Notes under the pieces: generated by a model
Told to the model about the DNA's origin: nothing
Databases searched by the model: none
Seen by the model: the letters and a program-made list of their open reading frames with translations, nothing else
Made by a program: the position numbers and the translations under genes
Assembly: GCF_000003855.2 (NCBI RefSeq)
Contig: NW_003101676.1
Coordinates: 1,610,720 to 1,674,719, forward strand
Direction of reading: 5' to 3'
Source of the DNA: Blastomyces gilchristii SLH14081
Taxonomy: Eukaryota > Ascomycota > Eurotiomycetes > Onygenales > Ajellomycetaceae
DNA length: 64,000 nt
In this document: positions 59,796 through 64,000 of the stretch, in pieces
How positions within the stretch are numbered: the first letter of the stretch is position 1
Layout of the letters: each line of letters opens with the position of its first letter

Positions 59796-62700
59796 TCAGG
59801 GAGGTGGCATGGATGAGCGCGCTGGTCTGAACTTCAATTTCAATTTCGGCATCGTTGATGGAGGGGTTGCTTGGGAGTTTGCGGGGGATGACGTTAAAGA
59901 GAGCTTCGGAACTTTCAGGGTGAGTTTATGGCTGAGCGGCGGAGGAGCACCCTCCTCGCGTTTCCTCTTCAGTGTACCATTGGGAGCCGGTGCGGCGGCA
60001 CCTCCATTAGCCACTAGGGTAGTACGGAAACGGCCTCCCTTGAAAAATCGGAGTTTGCCCTATTTTTTTTTTTTTCGTTGGGTTAATTATCATATTTCCT
60101 GATGATACAATCGACTGATACAATACAACGTTAGTTAAAGGGCAATGGGATGATCTTACATGTCCCCGATTTTCCAATTTCCAGTACCGAGGATATTTCA
60201 GAACGACCATCTTTTCATTGATGGGGGTGTATAAGACACTACAGATGTCGACGAAATCGCATAGTTCCGCTAAACCCACGGTGGGAGAATTGCACGCTGC
60301 CCATAGGGCTTCCTTTAATGCCGCGTTACCTTCCAGCTCATGCTTCAACGCCTCCAACGCACCGGGGACCGTTTGTCTACGGGCAAGATTAGCTTGGCGA
60401 ACCTCAGTAGTTGATTCCTGTTCGATGATTAAGCTGTTGTTAGGTTCCGGTTGTTGTTCGACATTACGCTCGCCGAAGGCAATGGGAGCAAGTCCTCGAC
60501 CGAAGGCGACATGCAGATTGTGTCGGATCCAGGGTGATAGGTCCGTAGACATCACATAAACGAACCACGTGAGCAGCTCAGGTTTCTGGAAGATGTCGAA
60601 GTCGATCAATATGTTGAAAGCATCCAAACGAAGCATTTCATAGGTGCCAGCTCTTGTGTATTGAAGGAACTGCATAAGATCCAAGTCGATAACGTTAGCC
60701 TGCATGAATCGTCGCTGGCATTCAATTGCAGTTCTTGAGTAGATGTTCTGGAAGGAAGTTGTCCATTCGTCCATTCGCCTATAACGGTCAATCTCAGCAA
60801 TGCAATCCCGGTCCAGTTGTTGTTCTGCTTGTCGTTCCAATTCCTTTTCCACATCAAAATCCATATCAACGCTGCCAGGTTCGGTTTCCTTTCGCCCGAG
60901 CAAAGCTTCACAAATGGATTTCATGAGTGCAGCAATATAGTAACAATCCGAAAGCTATTCATCATATCAGTAATCAATTATCATAGCCCAAGGCAAGATA
61001 GCGACAATATACCTCATTGTTCGAATTGTCATTAAACTTTAATTTATCATAGAGAAACCGTTTAACCCTCATAGGCGTCTTGCCGGTATTGTCTCGAACT
61101 TGTGCAATGGCTTGGGGTATAGTCAGTTGGAGAATATAAGCTGCCCGGTCCGAGAAGTCGTTGGAGCGAGTCATGGGTGAGCCTGGTAAGCAGAAAAGCT
61201 CTTGGAATGCGGTTTCCAAATGGTACAGTCCAATCCAGTCAACTTCATCTTTAGCATGTTTTACAAGTGCCTTGGCAGCGGCCGCTCGAATACCGTAGAA
61301 ATACCGTCGATCCATAAGAGTACGCACGAAAATAGTCGATATTAGAGGATGTTCGCGCTGGGCGGCCATGTATTGGATTGACTGCAAAGAGGATGTTAAC
61401 AAATCTCTTGGAGATAATGGGTAACAAACGTAAATACCTCAAGCTGGGCGACGATGTCTCTATCTTGTTGCAGCTGAGATAGGTACATATAGCCTGGCAT
61501 TGTGAGTGACATTTTACATATCCACTCGAAATCAGCATCCATTCGAATCCACTCGTAAGACTCCTGGCCCATTCGGTCTTCGTCTTCTTTACTCCATTCA
61601 ACAAGCTTCCATTTTTGAATCTCCTCCTCGGATTGCAGCACATCCCCAAGGCAATATAGCAAGACATCGTCTTGGAGTTCGGCATTTGGGTCCATACCAG
61701 ATGTGGCAGCTGCACGCTCTTTCTGCCGTTTATTGCGCTTAAGGCGTTTGTATTTGGTGTTGTATGGGATGTCGAACTTGGTGACACCCTCTTTGATTTC
61801 AACGATATGTTCATAGGGCGTTCCATCCGCTTCGTGTATTCGAATAGTCATGGAGCCTGTGAATACATGCTGCACCGGGCCGGCATAGATGTTCTTTATT
61901 TCTTCTTTAACTTCTCTCATAAATGTTGATTTTTCTAAATCTCGGACCGTTGCCTGTTCGGATTGAACTTGCCGAATCATCATTTCAACCACCAGCTTCT
62001 TTTTATTGAACCGTTGAGTGGCTAGGAACCGCGGACAACCAGCACCATATACCCATTGCTGGAAAAAAGAGTCGAGTTTTGTGTGTCCTAATCTTTCGCA
62101 CGTTCTTTGGAAAAAGGATGTTGTCAGAGCACCGTTGGGAAGGTCGCCCATTCTCGCATTCAGAAAAATCCGAGAAATGATTCGGGAGATGGTAGCCTTT
62201 CCACTAGCTTTCGATAGCCTTCGCTCCAGGATGTAAAGAACTAGTGGTGCTTTTAAAGCTATGAAATCAATCTCCGAAGGGTCTATTCGCAACAGGGCAC
62301 CCATATCGGATATGGGAGGTCGCGAGATGTCACGGTCGCAAACTTTATCCGACATCTGCTTCAGTCGATACCTGTATTCGTTATTTCCGCACAGCTTTTT
62401 CATAAATGTGTCCGTGATGTAATAAGAAATACCCAGTATAGCCCATGTATCTGTTGGATCTTTCGGAATAATACTAACCCCAATCCATTGAGAGGCTAAA
62501 GCGTGTACCAGACACCTGGTGGATTCATAGATTGGGTCGATTATGTCCTCCGGAAAGAGAACGCGGTTACTACAAATCGATAGTGCAGCCGTTGCAAATG
62601 CGGAAGAAGGGAGATCATCGACAAAACACATTTTATAGCTGGAAAACGGATATGACCCATAACTAAGGGAAAGAAAGTCGATTGCTTTGGCCATTGGTAA

Positions 62701-63762
62701 ACAAGTATTCCTAACTTCGTCCGCCCGTCCTGGGAGACAAAACGCATGGACCGGGATAGCATTCCTTCCGAGCTGGTCATCCTCGTCGCTCTCGCGGTAT
62801 TCTGAGAGATTAACATACTCGAAAGGCCCAACAGCAAAACCAATTTGCTGTGCGGATACAGGGCTGGTGCAGGAAAATGACACGGTCTTCTTTGCAGGGT
62901 CCTTAGTATCCATTATTTCATCGGTTAAATCCCCGGAACACGTCACAACCATATCTAGCGACTCATCGTCCGAAGATATGCCTGGTTTCCTCAGTGATGC
63001 ATTCCACCCCTTCGCTGTTCCATTTATCGCCTGAGACTCACGCCCTTTGGGATAAAGCGCATCCCCCAGTGTCCGGGGACATCGTATCGATATATCCCAC
63101 GTGCACCGTGACGACATATCCTCAACGCAGGGAAACAAGCAGCAGCCACTAATTGGGTCGAACGCATTGATTGTGAAGACGTGCGGGTAACGGCGATCGC
63201 TACTGTTAATCCCGACAAATTGTATACCATCCCTTGGGCGATTGATTGTGAATTCCGCATATACTGTCAACATCGTATATCTTGGTAACGAGGTCTCAGC
63301 GGCTTTTGAGCCAGGCTGGCCGTCTGCTGCATCATCGGTGCTCCCGCTAGCCCGGAGCGCAAGTTGGGTTTGGGCCTCTGCAGAAAATGGATCCAACTCA
63401 TCAATTCGCACAGACTTCGGGATTGTCACGATTAACTCGGGCTCTGGAGGAGCTTTGAGGAGGGGTTCCAACTTCTTGGACAGTTTCTGGTGTTGATGGA
63501 CGCCGTATAACCGGAAGGACTCGTATGGGTCTGCATATTTTGTGGTCGGCGCCTTTCCGCTAACATTCAAACGTTTTAATTCTCCTTGGCGGAAATTCAG
63601 GCGGAGGGCCTTGAGTTCCTTGTAGTGTGGCTGAATAGTTATCTCTGTTTTCCCCTTCAAACTCTGGTTCACAAAATCAATATCAAGCTCGACCTTCTGG
63701 TGAACAACTGAGTAGCCCAATCCAGCGCCGGCAAGCCCCGGTGTTTCCACCACGCCTGGCAT
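59796..63762 (-). CDS. TAF2: TFIID subunit TAF2 (TBP-associated factor 2)
   Basis: Four exons, 63762-61438, 61381-61013, 60954-60160 and 60059-59796, 1250 aa. Introns are 56, 58 and 100 bp, all phase 0. The N-terminal ~500 residues are the M1-aminopeptidase-like region (HQKVELDIDFVNQSLKGK, INAFDPISGCCLFPCVED, YPFSSYKMCFVDDLPSS). The zinc-peptidase HExxH is degenerate: HALAS in CLVHALASQWIGV, so it is catalytically dead, as known for TAF2. Helical ARM/HEAT-like repeats follow (AQREHPLISTIFVRTLMDRR onward). The last exon adds a Lys/Pro-rich tail (KLTLKVPKLSL and KLKLKFRPARSS). TAF2 binds initiator DNA within TFIID. The third intron ends beside a poly-A tract next to the acceptor. Confidence 0.95.
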
Positions 63763-64000
63763 TGTAGGCTTCAGTCAAAGGTGGCGCTGGTCGCGCAGGG
63801 GGCGTATCGCAGCCTCATAGCCAGCTTCAGGAAACTGATATGGCTGATCTGCGATGAAACGAAGCGTAGTTTGTTCTGGTGCGGGTTACCGCCAGCTGTA
63901 GCTGGTGGTGATGCTGCTGAATTTGGGAGCTAAAAGCGGGCGGGCATCGTTCTGCGGCAAAGAGGGTGCAATATAACAGCTATAGCACCAAAACCGGGTG
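63763..64000. promoter_or_regulatory. Upstream region of TAF2
   Basis: 238 bp of non-coding sequence before the TAF2 start codon, including the GC-rich block GCGGGCGGGCATC near 63935. It ends at the window edge; the next gene is not visible. Confidence 0.4.

Overview
This 64-kb window looks like a chromosomal segment of a filamentous ascomycete. Eurotiomycetes is most likely, and an Onygenales or Ajellomycetaceae relative is plausible, but this is inferred from gene content and architecture rather than from a marker gene. The genes are eukaryotic (HRD1, TAF2, CSN1, NTR2, SmG, TFIID and spliceosome parts). They are split by short GT-AG introns, mostly 56-143 bp. The first 9 kb is an AT-rich island of mutated LTR retrotransposons full of in-frame TGA/TAA stops, as expected from premeiotic C-to-T mutation of repeats. 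|| Layout: 1-1083 is the tail and 3' LTR of a Ty3/gypsy chromovirus. It abuts 1084-3600, a minus-strand Ty1/copia remnant whose integrase is cut off at the gypsy LTR. 3620-8844 is a second, nearly full-length plus-strand copia element with both LTRs. From about 9.3 kb base composition becomes normal. Then come a DUF3431 gene (minus, 9861-11149), a gene-poor stretch with two small fold-back elements (11.2-15 kb), HRD1 (minus) divergent from an MFS transporter (plus), a Myb/SANT-like AT-hook protein (24.4-26.1 kb), and an Ap4A phosphorylase (minus, 26.5-27.6 kb). A gene desert of about 17.6 kb, rich in microsatellites, ends at the promoter of a large C2H2 transcription factor (45.3-48.1 kb). || The right end is gene dense: CSN1 (plus), GST kappa (minus), an HSDL2-like SDR (plus), an LtrA-family membrane protein (minus), NTR2 (minus), SmG (plus) and TAF2 (minus). 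|| Functional links: HRD1 is the ER-associated degradation ligase. CSN1 controls cullin-ligase deneddylation. NTR2 and SmG are spliceosome factors transcribed divergently from 251 bp. The GST kappa and the SDR are also divergent. Both end in a peroxisomal PTS1 tripeptide (AKL and SRL), and their shared 464-bp promoter holds two CCTCGG/CCGAGG fatty-acid-regulator-type sites and a perfect 12-bp inverted repeat. I regard this as the most interesting functional module. All exon structures were read by hand from splice signals and reading frames; none is supported by transcripts.
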